Assembly: GCF_026340465.1 (NCBI RefSeq)
Contig: NZ_JAPEPC010000001.1
Location: 3,374,001-3,438,000 of the forward strand
Length of the DNA: 64,000 bases
Direction of reading: 5' to 3'
DNA from: Streptomyces sp. NBC_01306
Lineage (GTDB): Bacteria > Actinomycetota > Actinomycetes > Streptomycetales > Streptomycetaceae
The notes under the pieces were generated by a model. The model was not told the origin of the DNA, did not search any database, and saw only the letters and a list, made by a program, of their open reading frames with translations. The position numbers and the translations under genes are program-made. Every line of letters starts with the position of its first letter. The stretch's first letter is position 1. Positions 1 to 9,207 of this stretch are shown here, piece by piece.

Positions 1-418
1 GCTCCTTGCCGCCCGCCTTCTGGGCGGCGGCGTTGAACGCCTGGGCGTGCGCCGTGTGCTGCTGCGCCGTCTTCGTGATGAAGGCCAGCACGGTCTTGTT
101 GCCGGTCTTGATGAACGGCAGCCCGGCGGCGGTGTGATAGACGCTCACCGCCAGGTTCTCGATCGAAGCGGCCGTCTGGAGTGCCATGACGTCGGTGCTC
201 GACGCTGCCGCCGCGCGTCCGGCGCCCAGCAGGGTCGCCGCACCCGCGGCCCCCAGCAGAGTGCCCCGGCGCTGCCACCAGCGGCGGCTCGAAGATTCGG
301 CCGTTTCGGCGAAATCCGCCAGAGCGGAGTTCGTCACCCGGAGCGCGTCGCTGTTCAAATCCTGCGACTGCTCGGTCAGCTCCTTCAGCAACCCGGTGTC
401 GATGTGATCGGTACCCAT
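1..418 (-). CDS. Ferritin-like domain protein with Tat-type signal (3' end outside window)
   Basis: The visible 139 residues begin at ATG 418, preceded by a good AAGGAGA ribosome site at about 427-433. The N-terminus is a cytoplasmic-type helix of about 44 residues. A twin-arginine segment follows (RRGTLLG, residues 50-56), then a hydrophobic stretch to about residue 70. This suggests Tat export or membrane anchoring. From residue 75 the sequence (ALQTAASIENLAVSVYHTAA) matches the first helix of the DUF4439/Ferritin_2 class of actinobacterial ferritin-like proteins. The metal ligands lie mostly beyond the edge, so metal binding and catalytic role are inference. The gene is divergent from the aldehyde dehydrogenase, with a 232-bp shared upstream region. 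Confidence 0.75.
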   Translation of the reverse strand, partial: MGTDHIDTGLLKELTEQSQDLNSDALRVTNSALADFAETAESSSRRWWQRRGTLLGAAGAATLLGAGRAAAASSTDVMALQTAASIENLAVSVYHTAAGLPFIKTGNKTVLAFITKTAQQHTAHAQAFNAAAQKAGGKE

Positions 419-650
419 CGCGTCCCATCTCCTTCCCCGCGCCGGACAGCACGGGTGTCCCCCCGAGCCTTGGGCAAGAGGTGTGCGCAGGCCCCGTCCG
501 CTGCGACCGAATGCCACAACGCGTACCCGAACGAATGAGGAACCGTTGCCCGAGGCGTGCATTCCGGTCCGAACGGGAACCGGGAGGCCGCCCTCCTTTG
601 GGGACATGCAAATACTTGAACGGCCTTCCGAACCCAACCGAGGAGCATCC

Positions 651-1964
651 GTGCAGCCCACCGAGAAGCCCGCCGAAGCCGTCGCCAGGCTGCGTGCCAC
701 CTTCCGTACCGGCCGGACCAAGACCCTGTCCTGGCGCACCGAACAGCTGCACGGCCTGCGGGCGATGCTGACCGGACACCGCCAGGAGCTGGCCGCCGCG
801 CTCCACGCCGACCTGGGCAAGAGCGAGCGTGAAGCGTTCCGTACGGAGATCGACTTCACCGTGCGCGAGATCGACCACACCCTGGAGCGGCTGGAGGGCT
901 GGCTGCGGCCCGAGCCCGTCGACGTACCGGAGCACCTCGGTACGGCAAGCGCCTGGACCGTGCTGGATCCGCTGGGCGTCGTCCTGGTGATCGCCCCGTG
1001 GAACTACCCGCTTCAGCTGCTCCTCGCCCCGGTCGCCGGGGCGCTCGCCGCGGGCAACTGCGTCGTCGCCAAGCCCAGTGAGGTGGCCCCCGCCACCTCG
1101 CGGGCGGTCGCCGAGCTGCTGCCGCGCTATCTCGACCGCGACGCGGTGACCGTGGTCGAGGGCGCCGTGCCGGAGACCACCGCCCTGCTCGCCGAGCACT
1201 TCGACCACATCTTCTACACCGGCAACGGCGCCGTGGGCCGCATCGTGATGCGGGCCGCCGCCGAGCATCTGACGCCGGTCTCCCTGGAACTGGGCGGCAA
1301 GTCACCGGCGTTCGTCGACCGGGGCACGGACCTCGCGGCGGTGGCCGCCCGGCTCGCGTCGACCAAGTTCCTCAACGCGGGCCAGACCTGCGTCGCCCCG
1401 GACTACGTCCTCACCGACCCCGCGACCGCCCGCGAGCTGGAGCCCGCGCTGACCTCGGCCGTACGGGAGCTGTTCGGCGCCGACCCGGCCACATCCGACG
1501 ACTACGGCAGGATCATCAACGAACGCCACTTCGACCGGCTGACCGGTCTGCTCGGCTCGGGCCGGGTCGTGGTCGGCGGCGACAGCGACCGTGCGCAGCG
1601 CTACCTCGCGCCCACCGTGCTCGCCGAAGTCCTGCCGGAGTCACCGGTCATGGGCGAGGAGATCTTCGGCCCGATCCTGCCCATCGTGGAGGTCGACGGG
1701 CTCGACGAGGCCATCACGTTCATCAACGACCGGGACAAGCCGCTGGCGCTGTACGCGTTCACGGACTCGGTGCTGACCCGCGACCGGCTCACCACGGAGA
1801 CCTCGTCGGGCGGCCTCGGCTTCGGCCTGCCGGTGGCCCATCTCACCGTGCCCGAGCTGCCGTTCGGCGGGGTGGGGGAGAGCGGGATGGGCCGCTACCA
1901 CGGCCGGTACTCGCTGGAGACGTTCAGCCACCGCAAGGCGGTCCTGGACAAGCCGCTCGGCTGA
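651..1964 (+). CDS. Aldehyde dehydrogenase family protein (NAD(P)-dependent)
   Basis: This 437-residue enzyme oxidises aldehydes to carboxylic acids with NAD(P). The catalytic glutamate motif LELGGKSP and the catalytic cysteine motif NAGQTCVAP are both intact. The C-terminal FGGVGESGMGRYHG segment is typical of the short class 3-like aldehyde dehydrogenases, which are near 440-460 residues. I chose GTG 651 because CGAGGAG lies just upstream and homology begins soon after. The upstream in-frame start at 483 would add a non-conserved, shadow-like leader. The gene is followed by a convergent hairpin terminator. The substrate cannot be told from sequence; long-chain or aromatic aldehydes are typical for this class. 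Confidence 0.93.
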   Translation: MQPTEKPAEAVARLRATFRTGRTKTLSWRTEQLHGLRAMLTGHRQELAAALHADLGKSEREAFRTEIDFTVREIDHTLERLEGWLRPEPVDVPEHLGTASAWTVLDPLGVVLVIAPWNYPLQLLLAPVAGALAAGNCVVAKPSEVAPATSRAVAELLPRYLDRDAVTVVEGAVPETTALLAEHFDHIFYTGNGAVGRIVMRAAAEHLTPVSLELGGKSPAFVDRGTDLAAVAARLASTKFLNAGQTCVAPDYVLTDPATARELEPALTSAVRELFGADPATSDDYGRIINERHFDRLTGLLGSGRVVVGGDSDRAQRYLAPTVLAEVLPESPVMGEEIFGPILPIVEVDGLDEAITFINDRDKPLALYAFTDSVLTRDRLTTETSSGGLGFGLPVAHLTVPELPFGGVGESGMGRYHGRYSLETFSHRKAVLDKPLG

Positions 1965-1986
1965 GGCGCGGCGGCCGGGGGAGGAA

Positions 1987-2024
1987 GGCGGGGGCGTACG
2001 GTGCCGTCCCTGTACGCCCCCGCC
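1987..2024. terminator. Bidirectional hairpin terminator
   Basis: There are perfect 13-bp arms (1987-1999 and 2012-2024) around a 12-nt loop. The hairpin lies in the 80-bp gap between convergent genes, so it can serve both. There is no T-run, as is usual in Streptomyces. Confidence 0.75.
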
Positions 2025-2044
2025 CCCGGCCCCCGGCCCGTACC

Positions 2045-4159
2045 TCAGTCGGCGAGGCCGCGGTCGGCGAGGCTGCGGTCGGCGAGGAACCTCATGTACT
2101 CCTCCCGGTTCAGGGGATTTCCGTCGGTGCGCGGCCGGTTCGGCACCGGGCCGCGTACCGGTCGGTCCTGCCCCGGGCGGGACCACACCGCTCCCTCCCC
2201 GCGGGTCAGTCCCGGCAGCGCCCTCTGGAACTCCTGCACCCGCCTGACCGGCAGTTCCGCCGTGACCAGCCAGGACGGGCCGGCCTCGGTGGAGCCCGTG
2301 ACCTCGGCCCCGAGCGGGACGAGACAGCCGACGACAGCGTTGAGCGTGTCCCCCGGAATCTCCGCCTCCAGCGTCTGGCACGGCTCGAAGACCCGGCTGC
2401 CCGCGCGTTTCAGCGCCCGCATCAGGACCAGCGGCGTGAGCTGCCGGAAGTGCGCGGCGACGGTGAGCGGCGCCACATAACCGGTCCGGGTGAGCGTGAC
2501 CGTGCAGTCGGTCACCTCCCAGCCGTACAGGCCCTGTTGCAGGGTCCGCAGCGCGGACTCCTCGATGGCGCGGTGGAAGGCGCGGGGCAGCACACCCCAC
2601 TCGGTCTCGCGCGCGAAGATGACACCGGCGCCGCGCGGGGCCGGTTCGACGCGCAGGCCCACCGTCGCCAGGAAGTCGTTGGCGCCGTGCGGGTCGATCT
2701 CGGTGACCGCCTCACCCCGGCCGGCCGGCCGCTCGAAGTACACCGGGCGGACCGGCTCGAACACCACCTCCAGGCCGAAGTCCCGCTCCAGCCGCGCCGC
2801 GAGCACCTCCTGCTGCACCGCCCCGTAGAGCAGCACAGAGGTCGCGCCGCCGCCCGCAGCCCGGGTACGGATCAGCGGGTCCTCGTCCGCCAGCGCCAGC
2901 AGGGCCGCGTGCAGCCGCGCCTCCTGCCCGGGGCCACCCGCCCGTACGACCGTCTCCAGGCTCGGCGGCGAGAAGTGGTACTGCTCCGGCCGGTCACCGG
3001 GCGCGCCCACCCTGTCCCCGACCCGGATGCCGGGCAGACCGCGCACCCGGCCGATGCTGCCCGCCGTCAGCCGCCGGCCGGGCTTCCCGCCCGCGGCGCC
3101 GTGCGCACGAGGGGCACCGGGGACGCCGGGGACGCCAGGGACGCCGGGGACGCCCGGGACGGACACGACGGGGGCGGTTACGACGTCGAGTCCGGTGATC
3201 CGGCCGCTGAACTCGGTCTGTTTCCCGCCGGGTTCACGCTGCCAGTAGGTGATGCGCTGCCGTTCGCGTACCTCTCCCGAGAACAGCCTGAGGTAGGCGA
3301 CCTTCTCGCCTGCGCCCGTGCGCTCGACGGCGAAGACCGTGCCGCGCGGGGCGGCTGCGGGGGCCTCCGGGGTGGTCCGCTGCGGGCGCAGCAGCGTGGT
3401 GATGCCGTCCGTGAGTGCGGCGATGCCCTCGCCGGTCAGGGCCGAGCCGAAGAAGACCGGGTGCAGCAGCCCGGCCCCGCACTGCCGGGTCAGCCGGGCG
3501 CGTACGTCGTCGGCCTGCGGCAGCTCGCCCGCCACCAGCCGGGCCAGCAGGGCGTCGTCGTGTTCGGCCAGCGCCTCGGCGGCCGCCCTGCGGAACCCGG
3601 GCTGTTCCAGGGGCAGTACGGCCGTACGGGCGGCTGCCGTTCCCGCGTCCCGTACCGCACTCATGGCGAGGATGTCCGGGGTGAGCCGGGCACGGATGTC
3701 GGCCAGCAGGCTGTCGGAGCGCGCACCCGTGCGGTCGATCTTGTTGACGAAGAGCAGCGTCGGCAGCCGCAGCCGGCGCAGCGACCTCAGCAGGACACGG
3801 GTCTGCGCCTGTACGCCTTCGACGGCGGACAGCACGAGAACCGCGCCGTCGAGCACGGACAGCGCCCGCTCGACCTCGGCGATGAAGTCGGGGTGGCCCG
3901 GGGTGTCCACCAGGTTGATCTGCATCCCACCGGCGCCTCTGACGGCGAAGGGCGCCACCGCCGAACGGATGGTGATGCCACGCTCGCGCTCGATCTCGCC
4001 GGTGTCGGTCTGCGTACTGCCGGCGTCGACGCTGCCGAGTTCGGAGATGGCGCCGTTGTCGAGCAGCAGCCGTTCGGTGAGGCTGGTCTTACCGGCGTCG
4101 ATGTGGGCGAGCACGCCCAGGTTCAGGGTCGTTCCGGGATTCAGGATGGCGTCGTGCAC
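2045..4159 (-). CDS. TetM/OtrA-type ribosomal protection GTPase
   Basis: This is a 704-residue EF-G-like translational GTPase of the tetracycline ribosomal-protection family (Tet(M), Tet(W), OtrA). These proteins dislodge tetracycline from the 30S A site. All GTPase motifs are present: AHIDAGKTSL (G1), RERGITIRSA (G2), DTPGHPDF (G3) and NKID (G4). The later EF-G-like domains follow to the end. Start GTG 4159 is preceded by GAGGACC; the much longer upstream open frame is only the antisense of the neighbouring gene. At 704 residues it is longer than Tet(M) (about 640), partly because of a Val-Pro-Gly repeat near residue 340. The gene may give intrinsic tetracycline tolerance, or it may be a housekeeping paralogue; no tetracycline export or biosynthesis genes lie nearby. 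Confidence 0.88.
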   Translation of the reverse strand: MHDAILNPGTTLNLGVLAHIDAGKTSLTERLLLDNGAISELGSVDAGSTQTDTGEIERERGITIRSAVAPFAVRGAGGMQINLVDTPGHPDFIAEVERALSVLDGAVLVLSAVEGVQAQTRVLLRSLRRLRLPTLLFVNKIDRTGARSDSLLADIRARLTPDILAMSAVRDAGTAAARTAVLPLEQPGFRRAAAEALAEHDDALLARLVAGELPQADDVRARLTRQCGAGLLHPVFFGSALTGEGIAALTDGITTLLRPQRTTPEAPAAAPRGTVFAVERTGAGEKVAYLRLFSGEVRERQRITYWQREPGGKQTEFSGRITGLDVVTAPVVSVPGVPGVPGVPGVPGAPRAHGAAGGKPGRRLTAGSIGRVRGLPGIRVGDRVGAPGDRPEQYHFSPPSLETVVRAGGPGQEARLHAALLALADEDPLIRTRAAGGGATSVLLYGAVQQEVLAARLERDFGLEVVFEPVRPVYFERPAGRGEAVTEIDPHGANDFLATVGLRVEPAPRGAGVIFARETEWGVLPRAFHRAIEESALRTLQQGLYGWEVTDCTVTLTRTGYVAPLTVAAHFRQLTPLVLMRALKRAGSRVFEPCQTLEAEIPGDTLNAVVGCLVPLGAEVTGSTEAGPSWLVTAELPVRRVQEFQRALPGLTRGEGAVWSRPGQDRPVRGPVPNRPRTDGNPLNREEYMRFLADRSLADRGLAD
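3117..3162. repeat. 9-bp tandem repeat in the ribosomal protection gene
   Basis: Five near-identical GGGGACGCC-type units (plus-strand reading) encode repeated Val-Pro-Gly on the minus strand. The repeat interrupts domain II of the GTPase and looks like slippage expansion. Confidence 0.8.
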
Positions 4160-4394
4160 AGAGGTCCTCAGTGGGGGTGGAAGAGAGGGACGGCCTGATG
4201 AATCCGTGGAACTGCCGCATCGTCTTCCTCTTCCTCTTTCGCTGATTTCTCTGAGCTGCTCTGAACTCTTCCGGGCCCGTTGCTTCCGGGCCCGTTGATT
4301 GGGGCTTCGCGAGGGTATCGGCGCGCGTCCCGGCCGGGCGACAGGTTTTCCGCGCCGCCGGGAGCGTTGTGCGTCCGCCCCGTACCGTGGCCGG

Positions 4395-5252
4395 ATGGCC
4401 GAGTCACCGGAGTCCAGCGCGTCGTCGCAGCCCAGGGCGTCGTCCGAGTCCAGGAAGCCGTCGCAGCCCGGGAAACCGTCGCAGTCCAGGGCTTCAGAGC
4501 CGCAGCCGGGGGCCGACGACCGGTCCTTCCCTGCCCGCCGGGCGCCCGGCTGCGCCACACTCGGCGCGCTGGACGCCCAGGTGGTCGACTGCCGCGCCTG
4601 TCCCCGGCTGGTGACCTGGCGGGAGCAGGTGGCCGTGGAGAAGCGGGCCGCGTACCGGGACCAGGAGTACTGGGGGCGGCCCGTTCCCGGCTTCGGCCCC
4701 GCCGATGCCGCGCTGGCCGTGGTGGGGCTGGCACCCGCGGCGCACGGCGGGAACCGGACCGGGCGGATGTTCACCGGCGACCCGGCGGGCGACTTCCTGG
4801 TCGCGGGGCTGCACGCCGTCGGCCTCGCATCGCAGCCGACCGCCACCGCCGCCGACGACGGGCTCACCCTGCGCGGAGTACGGATGGCCGCCCCGGTACA
4901 CTGTGCGCCGCCGCAGAACAAGCCCACCACCGAGGAGCGCGACACCTGCCGGCCCTGGCTGGCCGCGGAGCTGGCGCTGCTGCGCCCCGGGCTGCGCGCG
5001 GTGGTGGTGCTCGGCGGCTTCGGCTGGCAGGCCCTGCTGCCCGTACTCGCCGATGCGGGCTGGCGGCTGCCCCGGCCGCGGCCGGTGTTCGGCCACGGCG
5101 CGCAGGTGGTGCTCGCCGGTACGGTCGGCCGCGACGAGCTGCGGCTCTTCGGCTGCTACCACCCGAGCCGGCGCAATGTGAACACCGGGCTGCTGACGCG
5201 GCCGATGCTGGAGGCGGTGTTCCGCGAGGCGGCCGCCGCAGCAGGGTTGTAG
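4395..5252 (+). CDS. Family 5 uracil-DNA glycosylase (UDGb type)
   Basis: This 285-residue base-excision repair enzyme removes uracil, and probably other deaminated bases, from DNA. The diagnostic motifs are GLAPAAHGGNRTGRMF (motif 1, family 5 form lacking the usual catalytic Asp/Asn) and HPSRRNVNTG (motif 2). Four cysteines (CRACPRL and two later ones in the HCAPPQNK...TCRPW segment) fit the Fe-S cluster of families 4 and 5. The first 45 residues are a Ser/Pro/Gln-rich tail with SQPG/SQSR-like repeats and are not part of the fold. Start ATG 4395 has only a weak ribosome site; a start further in is possible. It is divergent from the ribosomal protection gene. Confidence 0.88.
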   Translation: MAESPESSASSQPRASSESRKPSQPGKPSQSRASEPQPGADDRSFPARRAPGCATLGALDAQVVDCRACPRLVTWREQVAVEKRAAYRDQEYWGRPVPGFGPADAALAVVGLAPAAHGGNRTGRMFTGDPAGDFLVAGLHAVGLASQPTATAADDGLTLRGVRMAAPVHCAPPQNKPTTEERDTCRPWLAAELALLRPGLRAVVVLGGFGWQALLPVLADAGWRLPRPRPVFGHGAQVVLAGTVGRDELRLFGCYHPSRRNVNTGLLTRPMLEAVFREAAAAAGL

Positions 5253-5335
5253 CTCTTCCCTGAGCGGTACCGGCCCTCAGCTGCGCGGACCGGCGGTGGC
5301 ACACTGGCCCGCGGTCCGCCGAAGGAGCAGCCCCC

Positions 5336-6427
5336 ATGCCGATGTTCCGCACCCTGAGCCGTGCCGTGCGGCGTCCCCACCACCCCACGGTCGATCTCAG
5401 CCACCCCGCCCGCTCCCCGCTCGGCAGCGCGGTCGTGAACTGCGTGGTCTACCGCGACGGTGTCCGGCAGCCGGGCGACTGCCCGGCGGACGAGGCACTG
5501 CGCCGGGTCAGAGCGGAGGGCAGCGGCTTCGTCTGGATCGGGCTGCACGAGCCGGAGCAGACGGAACTCGCCACGCTCGGGGAACTGTTCGGGCTGCACC
5601 GGCTCGCCATCGAGGACGCGCTGCGCCCGCATCCGCGCCCGAAGATCGACACCTATGGCGACACACTCTTCACCGTGCTCAAGACCGTCGGTTACGTCGA
5701 GCACCAGGAGCTGACCACCACCAGCGAGATCGTCGACACCGGAGAGCTGGTCGTCTTCACGGGCGCCGACTTCGTCCTCACCGTCAGGCGCGGCCGGCAC
5801 GGCTCGCTCGGCCCGCTGCGCGAGGCCCTGGAGGCGGACCCCGGTCAGCTCGCCAAGGGCCCGGCCGCCGTGCTGCACGCCATCGCCGACCGCGTCGTCG
5901 AGCAGTACGCCTGTGTCGCCGACGCCGTGCAGGACGACATCGACGCCGTCGAGTCCACGGTCTTCTCGCAGCAGGCCGCGAGCGGTGACGCCGGGCGGAT
6001 CTACGTGCTCAAGCGGGAGCTGATGGAGTTCAGGCGGGCGGTGGTCCCGCTCTGCCGCCCGCTGGAGAAGCTGCTCACCCGGCAGCCGCTGCCGCTGATG
6101 ACCCAGGACATCAGGACGTACTTCCGCGACGTGGCGGGCCGGCTCACCCGGATCGCGGAGCAGACCACCGCGTACGACGCACTGCTCGACTCCATACTCC
6201 AGGCGCATCTGGCGCAGGTGGGCATCGAGCAGAACGAGGACATGCGGAAGATCACCGCGTGGGCGTCCATAGTCGCCGTGCCGACCATGGTGTGCGGGGT
6301 GTACGGCATGAACTTCGACCACATGCCGGAGAAGCACTGGGAGTACGGCTATCCCCTGGCCATGGCGGTGATCGCGGCCGCCTGCCTGATCATGTACCGG
6401 GGGTTCCGCCGCAACGGCTGGCTCTAG
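5336..6427 (+). CDS. corA: CorA-family magnesium/cobalt transporter
   Basis: This 363-residue inner-membrane divalent cation channel has a cytoplasmic alpha/beta and stalk-helix domain (about 1-300) and two C-terminal membrane helices. The signature YGMNF follows the first helix (WASIVAVPTMVCGVYGMNF). The protein ends with the short basic tail typical of CorA. Start ATG 5336 has the ribosome site GAAGGAG 10-16 bases upstream. It is transcribed alone, 83 bp after the glycosylase, and ends 49 bp from a convergent acetyltransferase gene. Mg, Co or Ni specificity cannot be read from the sequence. Confidence 0.93.
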   Translation: MPMFRTLSRAVRRPHHPTVDLSHPARSPLGSAVVNCVVYRDGVRQPGDCPADEALRRVRAEGSGFVWIGLHEPEQTELATLGELFGLHRLAIEDALRPHPRPKIDTYGDTLFTVLKTVGYVEHQELTTTSEIVDTGELVVFTGADFVLTVRRGRHGSLGPLREALEADPGQLAKGPAAVLHAIADRVVEQYACVADAVQDDIDAVESTVFSQQAASGDAGRIYVLKRELMEFRRAVVPLCRPLEKLLTRQPLPLMTQDIRTYFRDVAGRLTRIAEQTTAYDALLDSILQAHLAQVGIEQNEDMRKITAWASIVAVPTMVCGVYGMNFDHMPEKHWEYGYPLAMAVIAAACLIMYRGFRRNGWL

Positions 6428-6476
6428 GGTCTCTCACCTGCTCGAATCCCCTTCCCCACTCTCCTTCGCCCGCCCC

Positions 6477-7076
6477 CTACCCCGCGCTGCCCGCGTGCAC
6501 GATGGCGCGGCTCCATGCCTCGTACGTGTGCTCCGGCTGCAACTGCGACGGCTCCGGCAGCTCCAGTGGGTCCTGCTGCTCACGCGGCCGCACGTCGCCG
6601 AAGCGGGTCCAGCCCCATCCCCGCATCGCGCCCCTGGCCGGTTCGTTCGAAGGTTCCACCAGGGCCGCGATCAGCGCCGCCCGCGAACGCACCAGCAACT
6701 GGTCGACGAGGCGGGTGGCGATCCGCTGCCGCCGGTAGGACGGCTGCACCATCAGCTCGGCCAGCACGAACACCTGCCCCGACGCGGTCAGTTCCTCGAT
6801 GTCCACCGGGAGTCCGCCGCGGAAGCCCTGCCAGAGGCCGCCGTCGCGCTCCAGGACGTATCCGTACGCACATCCGGCCAGCGACGGGCCGTCGGCGACC
6901 ATCATGTCGAAGCCCGGGCGCTGCATGTCCTCGGCGAAGCGCTCCAGGAAGTGCTGACGGTCGTGGAACTCCTCCCCACGCGGCCCCCGGTATGCCTCGA
7001 CATAGGTGTCCGCGACGGCCTCCCGCTGCTGTTCGGCCTGCCATCTGGTCAGGCGGCGCATGAAGACCTCTGCCAT
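6477..7076 (-). CDS. GNAT-family N-acetyltransferase
   Basis: This 199-residue protein has a GNAT fold in its second half. The block QVFVLAELMVQPSYRRQRIA contains the beta4 strand and the Q/RxxR/G acetyl-CoA pyrophosphate loop (RRQRIATRL). The C-terminal beta5-alpha4 segment (LVEPSNEPARGAMRGWGW) is also typical. ATG 7076 is preceded by GGGAGGAACAC; the in-frame ATG 24 bases upstream lacks a ribosome site. The acceptor is unknown. It stands alone, divergent from a membrane protein gene. Confidence 0.85.
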   Translation of the reverse strand: MAEVFMRRLTRWQAEQQREAVADTYVEAYRGPRGEEFHDRQHFLERFAEDMQRPGFDMMVADGPSLAGCAYGYVLERDGGLWQGFRGGLPVDIEELTASGQVFVLAELMVQPSYRRQRIATRLVDQLLVRSRAALIAALVEPSNEPARGAMRGWGWTRFGDVRPREQQDPLELPEPSQLQPEHTYEAWSRAIVHAGSAG

Positions 7077-7266
7077 GTGTTCCTCCCGTTTTCCGGCCAT
7101 CGTCTCAGCGCTCGGCGACCAAGGAAACGGCTAGTGCAGGATCCGGCCTGATCCGGACGAGAGGGCTCCAGGCCTGGTAGCGCGGGGCGTACCGGACGTG
7201 CGGCGGAAATGGCCGAATGGCGCCGTCCGGAGTGCGGGCTCCCGGCCGGTGGCATCCCCTGGATAC

Positions 7267-8535
7267 GTGACGGACGACGGCGCGGGCGGACTCGGCGGGC
7301 TACGGCCCGGGCCCGCCGCGCCGGAGGGACCACGGCCGGAGGGGCGTCCGCCGGAGAGGTACCCGCCCGGCCGCCGGGTGCGGTCGTTCTTCGCCGTCCT
7401 GCTGATCGTGGTCGCCGGGATCCTCACCCCGGTCTCCGCCGTCGCCGTCTGGACGCGCGACGTGGTGGGTGACACCGACCGGTATGTCGCGCTGATGCGG
7501 CCGCTGGCCTCCGACCCGGCCGTGCAGTCCGCCGTGACCGACCGGGCGACGGAGGCCATCGTGAAGTACGTCAGTGTCGACGCGCTGCTCAAGTCGGTCG
7601 GGCCCGCCGAGCGGGCCGAGATCGAGCTGGCCATCGGCGCGCTGAACAAGCCGATCGCCTCCGGACTCAAGGAGCTCGTGCACAGCGCGGTCGCGGGGTT
7701 CGTCGACAGCGACGCGTTCACGGATGTCTGGGCCCAGCTCAACAGGACCGCGCACACGGCCGCCGAGAAGGCCCTGACCAGCGACCGGGGCAGCGCGCTC
7801 ACGATCGATCTGGCGCCCGTGACGGACGCCGCGAAGAAGCAGCTCACGGACAGCGGGCTGACCATCGCGTCGAAGATCCCGACGGTGCACACCCGGTACA
7901 CGGTGCTGGACTCGCAGGCCGTCGGCCGGGCGCGCACCGCCTTCCGGCTGCTGCGGATCGGCGGGCTCTGGCTGCCGATGGTGACCGTGCTGCTGGCGGC
8001 GGGCGGCGTTCTCCTCGCGGTGCGCAGACGGCGCGCCCTGGTCACCGCGGGCCTGGCGGTGGCTGCCGGTGCCCTGCTGCTCGGCCTGGCGCTCGCCGTC
8101 TTCCGCAGCCTGTATCTGGACCGGCTGCCGGCCGACATCCCGGAACCCGCGGCGGCCGCTGTCATCAACGCGCTGACGGCCTTCCTGCGAACGGCGGTGC
8201 GCATGATCGCCGTCGTCGGCGCCGTGCTGGCGCTCGCCGCCTGGCTGGGCGGCTCCGGACGGGTCGCGGTGCGGGTGCGGACGGTGTGGCGGGGCACCAT
8301 CGGCGCCGTACGCGACGCCATGGGCCTGCGCACCGGGCGCGCCGGGCTCTGGGTGCTGCGCGCCAGGACCTGGCTGAACGCGACGGTGGTGACCGTCGCG
8401 CTCGCCGTCTACCTGGTCTGGGACCGGCCCACCGCGGGCGTCGCGGTGGGGATCGCCCTGTCCGTGCTCGTCGCGCTGGCGCTGGTGGAGCTGGCCGCGG
8501 ACGACGGGACCCCGCGCCGGCCCGCCGAGGTGTAG
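7267..8535 (+). CDS. Conserved integral membrane protein of unknown function
   Basis: This 422-residue protein has a Pro/Arg-rich cytoplasmic N-terminus (about 40 residues), one membrane helix (SFFAVLLIVVAGILTPVSAV), and a soluble, probably extracytoplasmic helical region of about 180 residues. Four or five further helices make up the C-terminal half. The pattern recalls actinobacterial membrane proteins with an exported helical sensor-like loop; no catalytic motif is visible. GTG 7267 was chosen because the upstream frame is poorly conserved-looking and GTG ACG GAC is a common Streptomyces start context; no strong ribosome site is visible, so the start is uncertain. Confidence 0.75.
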   Translation: MTDDGAGGLGGLRPGPAAPEGPRPEGRPPERYPPGRRVRSFFAVLLIVVAGILTPVSAVAVWTRDVVGDTDRYVALMRPLASDPAVQSAVTDRATEAIVKYVSVDALLKSVGPAERAEIELAIGALNKPIASGLKELVHSAVAGFVDSDAFTDVWAQLNRTAHTAAEKALTSDRGSALTIDLAPVTDAAKKQLTDSGLTIASKIPTVHTRYTVLDSQAVGRARTAFRLLRIGGLWLPMVTVLLAAGGVLLAVRRRRALVTAGLAVAAGALLLGLALAVFRSLYLDRLPADIPEPAAAAVINALTAFLRTAVRMIAVVGAVLALAAWLGGSGRVAVRVRTVWRGTIGAVRDAMGLRTGRAGLWVLRARTWLNATVVTVALAVYLVWDRPTAGVAVGIALSVLVALALVELAADDGTPRRPAEV

Positions 8536-8575
8536 GACGTACGGACCGGGGACGCCCAGGACGTACGGGCCGGGC

Positions 8576-8995
8576 TCAGTCCTCGTGCGTGTAGAAGAGG
8601 TAGAACGTCGTGACCAGGGCGCCGATGCCGAACCCCGCGCCGATGAACGACGACGACAGCACGCTCGACCCGGTCATCGAGTACAGGAACCCCATCGCTC
8701 CGCCGATGAGTACGCCGTACCCGGCGGCCCTCGCCTCGCGCGGCAGCGCGTGCTGGATGCGGCCGAACCCGAAGGCCAGCACGGCGAGCACCAGGCCCGA
8801 GACGATGCTGAGCACGATCTTGGCGGTGCTGAAGGGGTGGCCGGGCGAGGTGGAGCTGAGGATGAACGCCGTGTAGAGGGCGTAGACGATACCGAGGACG
8901 ACGGGCACCGCCACGGCCGCTGCCGGGAGGCGCCGGTGCGCCGCCGGGCGCCGGTGGGCCGGCCGGTGTCCGCGGAGTGTCGTGGGTGTGGCCAT
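8576..8995 (-). CDS. Small four-helix membrane protein
   Basis: This 139-residue protein has an Arg/His-rich N-terminus (GHRPAHRRPAAHRR) followed by four hydrophobic helices, for example VAVPVVLGIVYALYTAFIL and IVSGLVLAVLAFGFG. There is no recognisable active site. ATG 8995 has GGAAGGAA upstream. It is convergent with the preceding membrane protein gene and divergent from the FUSC exporter gene. Function unknown. Confidence 0.75.
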   Translation of the reverse strand: MATPTTLRGHRPAHRRPAAHRRLPAAAVAVPVVLGIVYALYTAFILSSTSPGHPFSTAKIVLSIVSGLVLAVLAFGFGRIQHALPREARAAGYGVLIGGAMGFLYSMTGSSVLSSSFIGAGFGIGALVTTFYLFYTHED

Positions 8996-9078
8996 GGCAG
9001 ATTCCTTCCGCTCGCCTCCTCCCAGCGCACACCCGAAGCCGCGTCCCGGCAACTCGTACGGCGTAACAGGACGCCGCA

Positions 9079-9171
9079 CCGGGCACCGGCATCAGCACGG
9101 ACACACGCACGGGCATGAGCAGAGGCATGGGCGCAGGCACAGGCGCCGGCATGGGCGCAGGCGTACGCGGC
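9079..9171. repeat. Low-complexity GGCATGGGCGCAGGC-like repeats
   Basis: Imperfect 6- and 12-bp units (GGCACC, GGCATG, GGCGCAGGCA) fill the region between the divergent small membrane protein and the exporter. They make several spurious in-frame ATG codons upstream of the exporter. Confidence 0.6.
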
Positions 9172-9195
9172 GGGGGAAATCCGCACACCAGGCCG

Positions 9196-9201
9196 TATTT
9201 T
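9196..9201 (+). promoter_or_regulatory. Possible -10 box (TATTTT) for a leaderless FUSC transcript
   Basis: The hexamer stands six bases before ATG 9208 and there is no Shine-Dalgarno sequence. Together this suggests that transcription starts at or next to the start codon. No good -35 box is visible. Confidence 0.35.
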
Positions 9202-9207
9202 GTTGGC

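Noticed and set aside
2450..4198. Long plus-strand frame opposite the ribosomal protection gene
   Set aside because: Gln/Arg/Gly-rich shadow of a protein with clear GTPase motifs on the other strand.
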